The translations under genes were made by a program, and so were the position numbers. Shown piece after piece: positions 1-8,577 of a stretch of DNA of 64,000 bases. The DNA lies in NCBI RefSeq assembly GCF_045788535.1, contig NZ_CP074074.1, forward strand, positions 1,054,001-1,118,000, in the 5' to 3' direction. Under the pieces are notes generated by a model. It had not been told where the DNA came from. It ran no database searches and saw only the letters and a program-made list of their open reading frames with translations. Source of the stretch: Allotamlana fucoidanivorans. GTDB taxonomy: Bacteria; Bacteroidota; Bacteroidia; Flavobacteriales; Flavobacteriaceae. Positions within the stretch are counted from its first letter, which is position 1. Every line of letters starts with the position of its first letter.

Positions 1-2
1 AC

Positions 3-1802
3 AATAGTAATTCTCAAGCAAAATTTCTAACAGGTATACACAATGGTGATTTCACACTTGACTTCAAAAGTAATTTAAGAGAAGGCATAACATATTATTA
101 CAATACCATTACTTTTAAAAATGGGGAATATGTCTATGGAAATGAAAAATCATTTATTTCGAATGGAAGCGCCAATCCGCAAATTGAATCAGTAGAACCA
201 AACAAAGCTCATTTGGGAGATACCATTACCATTAATGGGAAGAATTTCTCAAAATCGCCTCAGGTTTTTTTTAATACATGGTCATCTGAAGCATTAATTG
301 GAAATGATACTTTAATAAAATGTATAGTAATTAACAAGCCTGAACACAATGTAGAAAAGCTACCTTTTGTAGAACTGAAAGTAAGAAGTTTTACTAGTAA
401 TGAAACAATCTACGATGAATTTGCACTGCACACTCCAGTAGTTGATTCAATAAGACCTTATGAGGCCTTTCCTGGAGACACAATAACTATTTATGGAAAT
501 CATTTTAATAGAAAGAGTCATGGTAATCGATTAATCATATCTCAAAATACAGGAACTTCTGCTTACCCTGAAGTTATAAAGGCTAGTCAAAAGGAACTTC
601 AGTTTGTTATAAGAAGAATAAGTACATATGAACCTTCAATAACTATTGAAAGCCAATCTCAAACTATTATAGCAAAGAAAAAGTTCAAGCACATATTGCC
701 TACTATATCAAGTATTTCAAAAAACACAGTAAAATATGGTGAAAAATTAGTTGTTTATGGATCAAATTTTCCCAACAAAAATAGCTATACAAACGATACT
801 TTGAGATATAAATTAGGCTCAAAACAGATGTCTTTTTTCGAAAATTATAGAGATAGTTTAGTAATTGACATGAATAGCTCATTCGATTATGAGGGTTTTA
901 TTATAAATGGTCTATCAATTAATTTCTTTGGAAATGATATTAAATTAGATGAAAAAATCACACTAGATGAAAATTATGTGCGTGCTTCATTTAACACTGA
1001 CAATATCATCGGATATGGAACTATTAACGAAGACTTATACGCAGTTGCTTATCCTTATTCCTTTAATGATAAGTATTTAATTAAATTTAATAAGGAGGTA
1101 AACAATTTTGAGAAATTATACCCTAACGATTACTTATCGAAAGCTCCAAAAGGTTTTAATTTCTCATTTCATGGTACAAAATTTTATTCATTCAATAATA
1201 ATACTGGAACACTAAAGTTTTACAGTTATGATATTTTTACTAATCAGGAGAATGAACTTGAACCTTTTCCTGGAGAACAAAGGTTTAATCCCTTTATGGC
1301 TGTTGTTGGTGATTATATTTATTATGGTCTTGGAGATACTACTATTGATGGAATTAATGATATTTGGAGATACTCAATAAACACTAACCAATGGGAGTTT
1401 GTTTTAAATCTTCCTGAAATTGAAACTTTTGATAAAGCAAAGGTAAGGCCTTTAAGTTTTTCAATTGACTCTAAGCTTTATATAGGAGGTGGACAAAACG
1501 ATTTCAAACCACAATTATTAGACTTTTGGGAAATTGATACAAACACAAATTTAGCTGCAAAAAAAGCTGATTTACCTATCACTATCTCTCAAAGGATTGA
1601 AGGAATCAATATTGATGGTAAAGGGCATTTTGATTATGGAGGATCAACATATATATATGATCCGTCTACAAATAGCTGGTCTATAAAACCTACTGGTATA
1701 AACTTTAACGGATTCAATAAGCATTTCCTTGAAACCGAAAATTTTGTTTTTAGTAAAGAAGGTAATTATATTATAAAAATTAAAAAATCGCATTTTAATT
1801 AA
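3..1802 (+). CDS. IPT/TIG-repeat surface protein with Kelch-like C-terminus (5' partial)
   Basis: The reading frame is open from base 3, so the gene starts left of the window; the first in-frame start-like codon (TTG at 213) lies inside a TIG repeat and is not the real start. At least three IPT/TIG modules can be seen through the pattern hydrophobic-S-I-x-P, then GDTITI/GEKLVV, then YGNHF/YGSNF. The last 250 residues look like a Kelch-type beta-propeller (WRYSINTNQWEF, LYIGGGQNDF, IYDPSTNSW). Such proteins are extracellular or outer-membrane ligand-binding proteins. The residues before base 213 resemble the fibronectin-like N-terminal region of the next gene, so the pair may be tandem relatives. 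Two bases separate it from the next gene, implying co-transcription. The exact role is unknown. Confidence 0.8.
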   Translation, partial: NSNSQAKFLTGIHNGDFTLDFKSNLREGITYYYNTITFKNGEYVYGNEKSFISNGSANPQIESVEPNKAHLGDTITINGKNFSKSPQVFFNTWSSEALIGNDTLIKCIVINKPEHNVEKLPFVELKVRSFTSNETIYDEFALHTPVVDSIRPYEAFPGDTITIYGNHFNRKSHGNRLIISQNTGTSAYPEVIKASQKELQFVIRRISTYEPSITIESQSQTIIAKKKFKHILPTISSISKNTVKYGEKLVVYGSNFPNKNSYTNDTLRYKLGSKQMSFFENYRDSLVIDMNSSFDYEGFIINGLSINFFGNDIKLDEKITLDENYVRASFNTDNIIGYGTINEDLYAVAYPYSFNDKYLIKFNKEVNNFEKLYPNDYLSKAPKGFNFSFHGTKFYSFNNNTGTLKFYSYDIFTNQENELEPFPGEQRFNPFMAVVGDYIYYGLGDTTIDGINDIWRYSINTNQWEFVLNLPEIETFDKAKVRPLSFSIDSKLYIGGGQNDFKPQLLDFWEIDTNTNLAAKKADLPITISQRIEGINIDGKGHFDYGGSTYIYDPSTNSWSIKPTGINFNGFNKHFLETENFVFSKEGNYIIKIKKSHFN

Positions 1803-1804
1803 TA

Positions 1805-2962
1805 ATGAAAACATATCTAATCAAATACAACATTTATTTATTTTTGATTATTATCTTGAGTTGTGACAGCTCTTCTACAGAAAACATTTTCCCTTCTGTA
1901 GTCGTTACAAATAGCGAATCTCTTTCTCAAGGAGGTGTTACGTTAACAGCCGATTTTCAAAATTTTTCTGAGGGGGATATCTTGGGCTTTTATGTCGACT
2001 CAAAAGAATACTTAATACCTAACCCGAAAGAAGGTCAAAATACTGTTCAAATATTATCTGGTCTGTATCAAGATAAAAAATATTCTTTTTATGCTTTTAT
2101 TAAGACCAGTGAGGGAGGTTTTTTTGCTAGCCGTACTCAAGAATTTTATGCTTTATCAGGTAGTTTTATTCCAAAAATAAATACAATAACACCAGCAATC
2201 GGTTATATAGGGGATTTAATAGAGATTAATTTTTCGGAAAAGATAATTGGAGTAAAAAAAGAAGATTTTAACATCAAGCTTCACACAAAAGATGCTGAAA
2301 TAATTGACGTCATTGATGATCAAACTATAGTATGTAGGGTTCCAAAATTTTTGTCAAGGCATGAATATTATAGATACACATGGGCAAAAATGTCAATTAC
2401 CTATTTAGAAAAAGTTGTTCCTTGTAACTATGAATTCAACATCAAAGCACCAATTATAGATTCGGTAAGCCCCAAATTAATTGATTGGGGAGACGAAATA
2501 ATCATTAAGGGAGATTTTTATAAAGAAGGATACCCTCCTGATTTTTTGACCGTAAATATAAATGATATTCCTGCAACAAAAATCACAAAAATTTCTCCAA
2601 ATGAAGTAAGCCTTGAAGTAAGCATTCATATGTTCGTAAATAATCCGAAAATTCTTTTAGCAAGTAACGGTCGTGGTGTTTTTGAAACCAATACTTTTAG
2701 ATATTATCCTCCTGAAATTATATCTTTTCAGCAAGGAGGAATTGGGGATGAAATCGAAATAATTGGCAAATATTTTTGGCCAGCTTCATATGTAAATGAA
2801 GTTTATTTTGACGATTACAAAGCTGAAATTATTACTGGAGAATCAACAAAACTCGTGGTAAAAATACCTGAAGGCATCTATATTGACAATAAGGCTCTAT
2901 TAAAAGTACGCACTACAGATGAATTAGTTTCAGAAGCTAAAGAATTTAATTTTCAGCTGTAA
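1805..2962 (+). CDS. IPT/TIG-domain lipoprotein
   Basis: 385 residues. The N-terminus is a lipoprotein signal: a hydrophobic stretch (YLFLIIILSC) with the lipobox cysteine near residue 20, followed by a Ser-rich linker, so the product is probably anchored in the outer membrane. A fibronectin-like region (residues about 30-115) is followed by three TIG-like modules, each starting with a pattern such as INTITPAIGYIGDLIEI, IDSVSPKLIDWGDEIIIKG and GGIGDEIEIIGKYF. It lacks the Kelch-like tail of the upstream gene. It is the second gene of an apparent two-gene unit (2-bp gap). It probably binds polysaccharide or protein ligands at the surface; no enzymatic motif is visible. Confidence 0.8.
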   Translation: MKTYLIKYNIYLFLIIILSCDSSSTENIFPSVVVTNSESLSQGGVTLTADFQNFSEGDILGFYVDSKEYLIPNPKEGQNTVQILSGLYQDKKYSFYAFIKTSEGGFFASRTQEFYALSGSFIPKINTITPAIGYIGDLIEINFSEKIIGVKKEDFNIKLHTKDAEIIDVIDDQTIVCRVPKFLSRHEYYRYTWAKMSITYLEKVVPCNYEFNIKAPIIDSVSPKLIDWGDEIIIKGDFYKEGYPPDFLTVNINDIPATKITKISPNEVSLEVSIHMFVNNPKILLASNGRGVFETNTFRYYPPEIISFQQGGIGDEIEIIGKYFWPASYVNEVYFDDYKAEIITGESTKLVVKIPEGIYIDNKALLKVRTTDELVSEAKEFNFQL

Positions 2963-3171
2963 TATTTAAGTTTTAATCTAACTATATAATAGATTAGTTT
3001 GAGCATATAATTGAGCTCTCAAAAATTCTACAACTATAAACTTAACTATAATAAAAGGTTTCAAAGATTTAAGGTAGTCCATCACAGCCTAAATATTATC
3101 TTAAATCACCTGCTCCATTTAATCTAGATTGCAACACAATCATTTACAAATTTAAGTACTTAAATAAAATA

Positions 3172-3577
3172 TTAACTTAGTTGTGAAATTATCTCGTCAA
3201 AAACTGTCTCACTAATTTTAGGACCTGATTTTTCAGTTAAATAAAATGATTTGAATTTCAAGAAATTATCATTCAAAAGATACTCCTTAAATATCTTCGC
3301 GTCGAAAAGTAAATTAAAATCAATACAAAAATATCCCATTGCTGTATCAGTAGAATCATAAACAAAATCAAATAATTTTATTTTACTCGTAATTGCAGTA
3401 CAAATCCATATATACTTTGGATAATTTTTAATAATCATGTTTTTCTTAACTACATTATTCAAATCTGGATTTTCAAGAATTTCATTTTTATACTTGCTAC
3501 TGTCAATTAAATATATATCCCACTCTATTTCCGCTTTAAACAAAGAAGAATTATAAAGAATCGCATCAATTGGATAG
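3172..3577 (-). pseudogene. 3' part of an unknown gene interrupted by the IS21 element
   Basis: The frame runs from the insertion-sequence boundary to a stop at 3172. The annotated-looking start (TTG at 3543) is not convincing because the frame stays open upstream (PYPIDAILYNSSLFKAEIEW) until the IS end. Joined to the 14-codon piece at 6083-6124 after removing one copy of CTAT, it gives a continuous protein of about 147 residues beginning MKYKITEISAKNGYPIDAIL. The family is not recognised; it is a small, probably cytoplasmic alpha/beta protein with no signal peptide. The residual piece may still be translated from the TTG, but function is doubtful. Confidence 0.6.
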
Positions 3578-3618
3578 GGCGGACAAACTGAGCCACGCGC
3601 GGCGGGTCAAACTGAGCA
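3578..3618. repeat. Left terminal repeats of the IS21 element
   Basis: Two copies of a motif occur, read outward as GGCTCAGTTTGTCCGCC (ending at 3578) and TGCTCAGTTTGACCCGCC (ending at 3601). Their start points, 3594 and 3618, are 24 bp apart. Repeated subterminal sites that bind the transposase are usual in IS21 elements. Confidence 0.7.
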
Positions 3619-3666
3619 TAGTAAACTAAGTGCTCAAAATCGATTCATTTGTGGTTAAATTTAGTG

Positions 3667-4392
3667 TTATTTTTTTAATTTTTTACGCATAGACTCGCCT
3701 TTAATATCGATACGGTGAGCTGTGTGAACAAGCCGATCCAAAATAGCGTCAGCAATAGTTTGTTCTCCTATCATTTTATGCCAGGCTTCCACAGGTAATT
3801 GAGAAGCAATAATAGTACTGCGTTTACCATGGCGATCTTCAATAATTTCCATTAAAGCATGTCGATTAATATTATCCAAAGCTTTAAGTCCAAAGTCATC
3901 TAAGATTAATAAATCTTGTTTTTCCAGTTTACTAATCATCTTTAAATAAGAGCCATCAGCTTTAGCTGTTTTTAGTAAGGTAAAAAGCTTATTAGCATTG
4001 TAGTAAACCACCTTATACCCAAGAGAACAAGCTTGATGGCCTATAGCTGAGGCCATATAACTTTTTCCAGCCCCAGTACTACCTGTTATGAGGATATTTT
4101 GGTTATTCTTAATAAAATCACAGCTCGCAAAACGCTGAATCTGGTTCTTATCAAGTGCTCTTGAAGGATCGTAATCTATAGCTTCTATAACTGCATTATA
4201 CCTAAAATGTGCTGACTTTGTCAAGCGGTCTATTTTACGATTTTGACGATCATCCCATTCGGATTGGGTAAGATATGCTATGAGTTCATCACTAGTGTAA
4301 TTGATACTCTCAGGTGCTAAACTACTTTCAAAAGCTCTGTGCATACCAAAGAGCCTTAGTTGCTTCATTTGTTCTAATGTTTTTGTATTCAT
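3667..4392 (-). CDS. istB: IS21-family helper ATPase IstB
   Basis: 241 residues, the usual IstB length. It is an AAA+ ATPase related to DnaC/DnaA that assembles on target DNA and stimulates the IstA transposase. The Walker A motif GSTGAGKS is at residues 104-111 and the Walker B motif LLILDDFG at roughly 156-163. The N-terminal helical region (LEQMKQLRLFGMHRAFE) is typical of the family. The start ATG at 4392 lies 8 bp past the restored istA stop at 4401, consistent with coupled translation in IS21 elements. The gene itself looks intact. Confidence 0.93.
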   Translation of the reverse strand: MNTKTLEQMKQLRLFGMHRAFESSLAPESINYTSDELIAYLTQSEWDDRQNRKIDRLTKSAHFRYNAVIEAIDYDPSRALDKNQIQRFASCDFIKNNQNILITGSTGAGKSYMASAIGHQACSLGYKVVYYNANKLFTLLKTAKADGSYLKMISKLEKQDLLILDDFGLKALDNINRHALMEIIEDRHGKRSTIIASQLPVEAWHKMIGEQTIADAILDRLVHTAHRIDIKGESMRKKLKK

Positions 4393-4400
4393 AATCTAAT

Positions 4401-5947
4401 TTATTTGTAATAATGACTGCCTCTGATGTTCTTATGATTAGGGATATCTATAGACGCTTCTGTATCTTCTTCATCGAGTTCATCCCATCCGTTTTTCAGG
4501 ATTCTATCTATCATATTATAATTGTAGGAGTTATAGTCTAACGCCCGTTTACAGGCGTTGTCCAACCGTTGTTTTCCTACTTTTTTAGCCAGATGAAGGA
4601 TGCCTAAACAGGACTTGTAAGATTGCTCCGGATGTTGTTTTTATCTAAAATTTCAACAATCATGGTGTGGCAATGCACACCTATTTGACTGGCCCAGTCG
4701 ATAAATTTTTCACTACTCCATTCACTAACAAACCTATGATGTGAAGGCATGTGTTCCTTTATGGTGGTATAGCCATATTTCTGGCGCTCTCTGGCATGGA
4801 AGGTTAAGAGTTCATTCTGGTGGTAAATCTCTATAACACTTTCCGAGTATATAACCTTAACACGCTTGCCTATATGTTCGTAGGGCACGCTGTAATAATG
4901 CTTGTCTTTACTGAAGTATATATGACTGTTTTTATGAACGGTAGCTCTGGACTGTCTCTTGATTTCATAGCGTTTTTCAGGTAATGGTTTTAAAGCCTGT
5001 TTCTCTATTTCTTCGAATAGAGAATATCTGGAGTACTCGCGCCCTCTAAAAGACATGGCATTGTGCTTTTTAAGCTGTTCTAATATAGCTTTATTGAGCT
5101 CTGCTATACTGTGGAAGGTTTGATTGCGAAGTGGAGCAAATACACGTGTGTATATGATGCGAACCGCATTTTCTACAATGGCCTTATCACGAGGTCTGTA
5201 TGCTCTTGTGGGGAGCACTGCGGTTTCATAATACTCTGCAAAATCAGCAAAATCGGCGTTAACTCTGGGCTCGTAGCGACTACTTTTACTAACGGCTGCC
5301 CGAAGATTGTCGGGAACCAAGGCCTGAGGCACTCCTCCATAGAACCAAAGAGCATTTTCAACACAAGCCATAAAGTCTTCTTTCTTCTGGCTCTCACAGG
5401 CTTCTACGTAAGTATACTGACTACTGCCCAAAACACAAACAAAAACTTCTAAGTCCTGGATCTCACCGGTATGCTTGTCTACAATGGAGAGTTTCTTTCC
5501 TGTAAAATCTATAAATAATTTATCACCGGCTTTATGGGTAAAATGCATCACTGGAGACACTTCCTTAGTCCACTCGCGATACCAATACCTAAACTGGGAT
5601 AGTTTATAGCCATTAGGATGTTTCGTGTAATACTCCTGCCATAAAAGTTCTTTCGTGACACCGGTTTTACGAAGTTCCTTATCAAAATAAGGGAAGTACT
5701 TTTCTAATATAACAAGTTGTTCTGGTTTGGGTTTTTGGTCGGATTTAAAAAGCCTGTCCAACTCTTCTAAGGTCATAGCTGAGACTTCATAGCCTGTAAG
5801 CTGATAACGATTGAAGAAATCGATGTACTTAACAATGGTATTGCGTGAGATACCTAACTGAAGGCTTATTTTTCGTTTGCTAACACCTTCTGAATAAAGC
5901 TTAAATATCTGTTTTACTTTTCGCATATCTATTTGTTTATTGGCCAT
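4401..5947 (-). pseudogene. istA: IS21-family transposase IstA, frameshifted near its C-terminus
   Basis: IstA is a DDE transposase with an N-terminal helix-turn-helix (KQIFKLYSEGVSKRKISLQL) and an rve integrase core (residues about 130-300). ATG at 5947 is preferred to the upstream TTG at 5983. The uninterrupted frame stops at 4604, but the -1 frame continues with HPEQSYKSCLGILHLAKK and ends at TAA 4401-4403, giving the roughly 515-residue length expected for IstA. The shift maps to a run of five T on the + strand (4638-4642). One missing base in this run would explain it. Programmed frameshifting is less likely because the heptamer is not a canonical slippery site. Confidence 0.8.
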
Positions 5948-6002
5948 GATCTTTTTGATTATAAGATCGGTAATGCCGTACAAATAGAATCGATTTTTTA
6001 GT

Positions 6003-6082
6003 GGCTCACTTTCGTCCGCTGCAGGTGGCTCAGTTTCATCCGCCGCGCTATGCTCACTTTAATCCGCTGTGGGTGGCTCAAT
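6003..6082. repeat. Right terminal repeats of the IS21 element
   Basis: Four units start with GGCTCA or TGCTCA at 6003, 6027, 6051 and 6075, an exact 24-bp period. Each of the first three continues with N-TTT-N3-CCGC. The fourth breaks off at the inferred IS end. They are inverted relative to the two left-end copies. Confidence 0.7.
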
Positions 6083-6124
6083 ATAGCCGTTTTTTGCAGA
6101 TATCTCCGTTATTTTATATTTCAT
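6083..6124 (-). pseudogene. 5' fragment of the gene interrupted by IS21
   Basis: An ATG at 6124 opens a frame reading MKYKITEISAKNGY up to the IS boundary. Removing the element and one CTAT copy joins it in frame to the 3172-3577 fragment (…KNG-Y-PIDAIL…). The match of frame, the ATG and the 4-bp duplication together support this reading, though the fragment is too short to identify alone. Confidence 0.5.
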
Positions 6125-6432
6125 TCTATTTAATCTGTCCGTTATGTGGGACTACACAAAATTTATCACTCTTCAAATATAGAAATATATACTATTGCCG
6201 AAAACGGAAACCTTGGAAAGCTTATTAGACAAAAGTATTTAACTATATGTAGAGCAAACCAACTAGTCAAATTTTATTATCACAAATTCACGAAATTTTA
6301 TTTTTATGATAAGACATCAATATCTGTGAAGTCAATGACAGTAAGTGTTTCGAGACGGGTTTGAGCATATACTTTAGCTCAACAAAAAAAGCCTTGATTA
6401 TCAAAAGATTAATCAAGGCTTTACAAGGATTT
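6125..6432. other. Non-coding spacer between the IS target gene and the integrative element
   Basis: No convincing gene is visible. Short open frames here cross the IS end or have no start context. The spacer contains a short inverted repeat TGAGC…GCTCA at about 6362-6381 and the terminator hairpin described separately. Before the element inserted, its right-hand part would have been the downstream flank of the tRNA gene now at 12456. Confidence 0.5.
6384..6421 (-). terminator. Intrinsic terminator, probably the original tRNA terminator
   Basis: A perfect 12-bp stem (AAGCCTTGATTA / TAATCAAGGCTT, 6389-6421) is followed on the reverse strand by a run of T. It points away from the tRNA direction, so before integration it would have ended the tRNA transcript. 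It is now separated from that tRNA by the element. Confidence 0.7.
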
Positions 6433-6456
6433 AAAGTGGTCCCACCTGAACCACTT
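6433..6456. repeat. Left attachment site
   Basis: AAAGTGGTCCCACCTG (6433-6448) repeats at 12452-12467. On this side the core is flanked by a perfect inverted repeat, AAGTGGT (6434-6440) and ACCACTT (6450-6456), around a 9-bp centre. That is the arrangement expected for core-type tyrosine-recombinase binding sites around the crossover region. Confidence 0.8.
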
Positions 6457-6570
6457 GAATTTTTATTTTATTTTACTCTATTTTATTGAATTTTAGTTCG
6501 TTAACCCCTATAAACACCGTGTTTTACAGTTAAGCGAAAATAGGTGAAATTAAACGAAATTAAAAAAATT

Positions 6571-6589
6571 CGTCCCCTGATTCGTCCCC
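6571..6589 (+). repeat. Left arm-type repeat pair (CGTCCCC x2)
   Basis: CGTCCCC occurs at 6571-6577 and 6583-6589, 12 bp apart. The same heptamer pair in the same orientation and spacing lies at the other end of the element (12380 and 12392). These are candidate arm-type integrase or excisionase sites. Confidence 0.55.
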
Positions 6590-6607
6590 CAGAAACATAA
6601 TTTATCT

Positions 6608-6615
6608 TACATTTG
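6608..6615 (+). promoter_or_regulatory. Possible -7 promoter element of the integrase gene
   Basis: TACATTTG matches the Bacteroidota -7 consensus TAnnTTTG. It ends only 4 bp before the ATG at 6620, so the transcript would have almost no leader. No clear -33 TTG is present at the usual distance, so this is tentative. Confidence 0.35.
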
Positions 6616-6619
6616 AAGC

Positions 6620-7849
6620 ATGGGAAAAGCAAAATTTATACTCAAAGAACCTACTTCCAAAACGGATACACTAATCTACTTAATTTTTAGATATCAATAT
6701 CAAAGATTCAAGTATTCAACTGGCGAAAAAATAAATCCAAAATTCTGGAATACCACCTCACAAAGAGTAAAGACTACAAAACAATTTACTGAACATCCCG
6801 AATTTAATGCTAGATTAGATAAAATTCAAAATGGCATAAATAACGCTTTTAGAAAATTATTAAATGATGGCATTCAACCAAACAACACTAACTTAAAAGA
6901 AGCTTTAGAAATTGAACTATCAGATAATATCGTAAAGCCTAAAAAATTATCTCTTTTTAAATTCATTGAAGATTACATAGAAGAAAGCAAACTCAATAAA
7001 TCTAATGGAACTATTAAGGTTTATAACACCACATTTACGTACTTAAAAGATTATGCTAAAAAGTATAAACCAATAGACTTTGAATCTATTACATTGGAGT
7101 TCTATAACAATTATTTAGGTTTTCTAAAAAAACATAATCTATCTAATAATACAGTAGGTAAACACATAAAAACTATCAAATCTTTTATGAATGAAGCTAC
7201 CGAAAGAGGTCATAATACAAATCTAGAATTTAGAAACAAACGTTTCAAAACAATTAGAGAAGAATCAGACAGCGTTTATTTAAGTGTTGACGAATTAAAG
7301 AAGGTTGAAAAGCTAGATTTAAAAGCTAGTCCGAGATTAGAAAAAGTTAGAGATTTATTTTTAATAGGTTGTTATACTGGTTTAAGATTTTCAGACTTCA
7401 CCCAAATAAACCCCGAAAACATAGTTTCCAACAATACTGTTATTGAAATAAGAACTAAAAAAACAGGGCAAAGAGTGTCTATTCCATTGCATAAAACTGT
7501 AAGGACTATTCTTAAAAAATATAAAAATAAACTGCCTAAAGCCTATACTAACCAAACCATGAATGACTATCTAAAGGATGTCATAAGTTTAGCAGGAATT
7601 AAAGAAAAGATTGAAACTACAATTACTAAAGGCGGTAAAGTTGTAAAAAAGCCTATTTCAAAACATAAATTAGTATCTACCCATACCGCTAGACGAAGCT
7701 TTGCTACTAATCTATATTTAGCAGAAGTCCCAACAATTTCAATTATGAAAATAACAGGACATCAGACAGAACGTTCATTTTTACAGTATATTCGCGTTTC
7801 TCAAAAAGAAAATGCCGATAAATTATTAACGCACCCATTTTTCAACTAA
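6620..7849 (+). CDS. Tyrosine recombinase / integrase
   Basis: 409 residues. It catalyses site-specific integration and excision of the element at the tRNA 3' end. The N-terminal arm-binding domain (about 1-100) and SAM-like core-binding domain (about 110-210) precede the catalytic domain. The catalytic residues are visible: Arg256 in CYTGLRFSDF, Lys281 in KKTGQRVSIPL, His355 and Arg358 in HTARRSF, His381 in ITGHQ, and Tyr390 in FLQYIR. The gene is intact, lies next to the left attachment site, and reads into the element. Its stop overlaps the ATG of the next gene by one base, so the two are translationally linked. It resembles the integrases of Bacteroidota transposons and islands. Confidence 0.95.
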   Translation: MGKAKFILKEPTSKTDTLIYLIFRYQYQRFKYSTGEKINPKFWNTTSQRVKTTKQFTEHPEFNARLDKIQNGINNAFRKLLNDGIQPNNTNLKEALEIELSDNIVKPKKLSLFKFIEDYIEESKLNKSNGTIKVYNTTFTYLKDYAKKYKPIDFESITLEFYNNYLGFLKKHNLSNNTVGKHIKTIKSFMNEATERGHNTNLEFRNKRFKTIREESDSVYLSVDELKKVEKLDLKASPRLEKVRDLFLIGCYTGLRFSDFTQINPENIVSNNTVIEIRTKKTGQRVSIPLHKTVRTILKKYKNKLPKAYTNQTMNDYLKDVISLAGIKEKIETTITKGGKVVKKPISKHKLVSTHTARRSFATNLYLAEVPTISIMKITGHQTERSFLQYIRVSQKENADKLLTHPFFN

Positions 7850-8496
7850 TGAACATAAAATCTTTTGAAGAGTTCAAAGCTGAATTTGAAACTGAACTCA
7901 ATCAAATACCTCAAACCCACAAAAAGAACCTTATCGAAAATGAAATTAAAGAAGTTGAGAACTACATAAGGCATGAACAAACAAAAAACATTCACGGTAA
8001 TTTTTTTAAAAACAATAGTCTTATTAACACGTCAAACGCCTTTTCTGTTTTCAAACTAAGTATCTCTCCATTAGCCAGAAAGGGATTCTCCGATGCATTT
8101 AATAATTATATTTTAAGAGGAATAATCAATGAGGAAACAGAGTGTTATAGTCAAGCCTTCCACTTTGGAAAATACTATCTATGGCTAAATGAGTTTAGAG
8201 ATCAATTAAATAAAAAGCCTACTCCAAAAAAACCTCAACTATCACATAAGCAAAAAATTCTAGCCTTACACTACTATGGAGTTAATCTAAACAAATACGA
8301 CAATGTAAAAACGGCTAAATTATTATCTCAAATTTTAGGTGTTGGAGAAGAAAACACAAGAAAATACCTGTCCTATGTAGCAGCAGGTAAAAATGATGTG
8401 AGAACAAAACAAAATTTAGAAAAAGTGGCTCAACTATTTGAAAACATAGATGATACAGAAGTTTCAAATAAAATAAAATCAGATTTAGATAAATAA
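7849..8496 (+). CDS. Hypothetical protein translationally coupled to the integrase
   Basis: 215 residues, not recognised. It is predicted to be soluble and mostly helical and charged. The second half (about 125-190: LSHKQKILALHYYGVNLNKY…TAKLLSQILGVGEENTRKYL) looks like a helix-turn-helix-type or small helical DNA-binding domain. The ATG overlaps the integrase stop (TAATG), implying joint expression. An integration accessory or regulatory role is an inference from position only. Confidence 0.75.
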   Translation: MNIKSFEEFKAEFETELNQIPQTHKKNLIENEIKEVENYIRHEQTKNIHGNFFKNNSLINTSNAFSVFKLSISPLARKGFSDAFNNYILRGIINEETECYSQAFHFGKYYLWLNEFRDQLNKKPTPKKPQLSHKQKILALHYYGVNLNKYDNVKTAKLLSQILGVGEENTRKYLSYVAAGKNDVRTKQNLEKVAQLFENIDDTEVSNKIKSDLDK

Positions 8497-8505
8497 AATT
8501 AAGGT

Positions 8506-8538
8506 TGTGGTTACCACATTACTTACCATACGGTAACC
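8506..8538. promoter_or_regulatory. Candidate operator upstream of the excisionase-like gene
   Basis: TGTGGTTACCACA (8506-8518) is a 6-bp inverted repeat around one base. The GGTTACC inside it also pairs with GGTAACC at 8532-8538, and a further TTACC lies between. Three related half-sites within 33 bp, 40 bp before the ATG at 8578, suggest autoregulation by the downstream HTH protein. Confidence 0.4.
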
Positions 8539-8577
8539 TCTATTTCATATTTGCACCATAATTAAAAACAATTAATC

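Larger units (their letters stand above)
3578..6082 (-). mobile_element. IS21-family insertion sequence (about 2.5 kb)
   Basis: The element carries istA (transposase) and istB (helper ATPase) in the order and orientation typical of IS21, both on the reverse strand. Multiple outward-pointing terminal repeats of the form GGCTCA-N-TTT-N-CCGCC lie at both ends with 24-bp period. The boundaries are inferred from ATAG at 3574-3577 and 6083-6086 (CTAT on the gene strand), read as a 4-bp target duplication. A caveat is that the outermost right repeat would then be truncated relative to the left one. The transposase is frameshifted, so this copy may be unable to move by itself. Confidence 0.75.

Noticed and set aside
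5111..5452. Open frame on the + strand inside istA
   Set aside because: It lies antisense to the rve domain of the transposase, which has clear family motifs in its own frame.
6003..6082. Regular 24-bp repeats as a CRISPR-like array
   Set aside because: Units are contiguous without unique spacers of standard length and match inverted copies at the other IS end, so they are transposase-binding repeats.
6001..6364. Two short + strand open frames beside the IS right end
   Set aside because: They span the IS terminal repeats and the spacer and have no family resemblance; the first is built from the 24-bp repeats.
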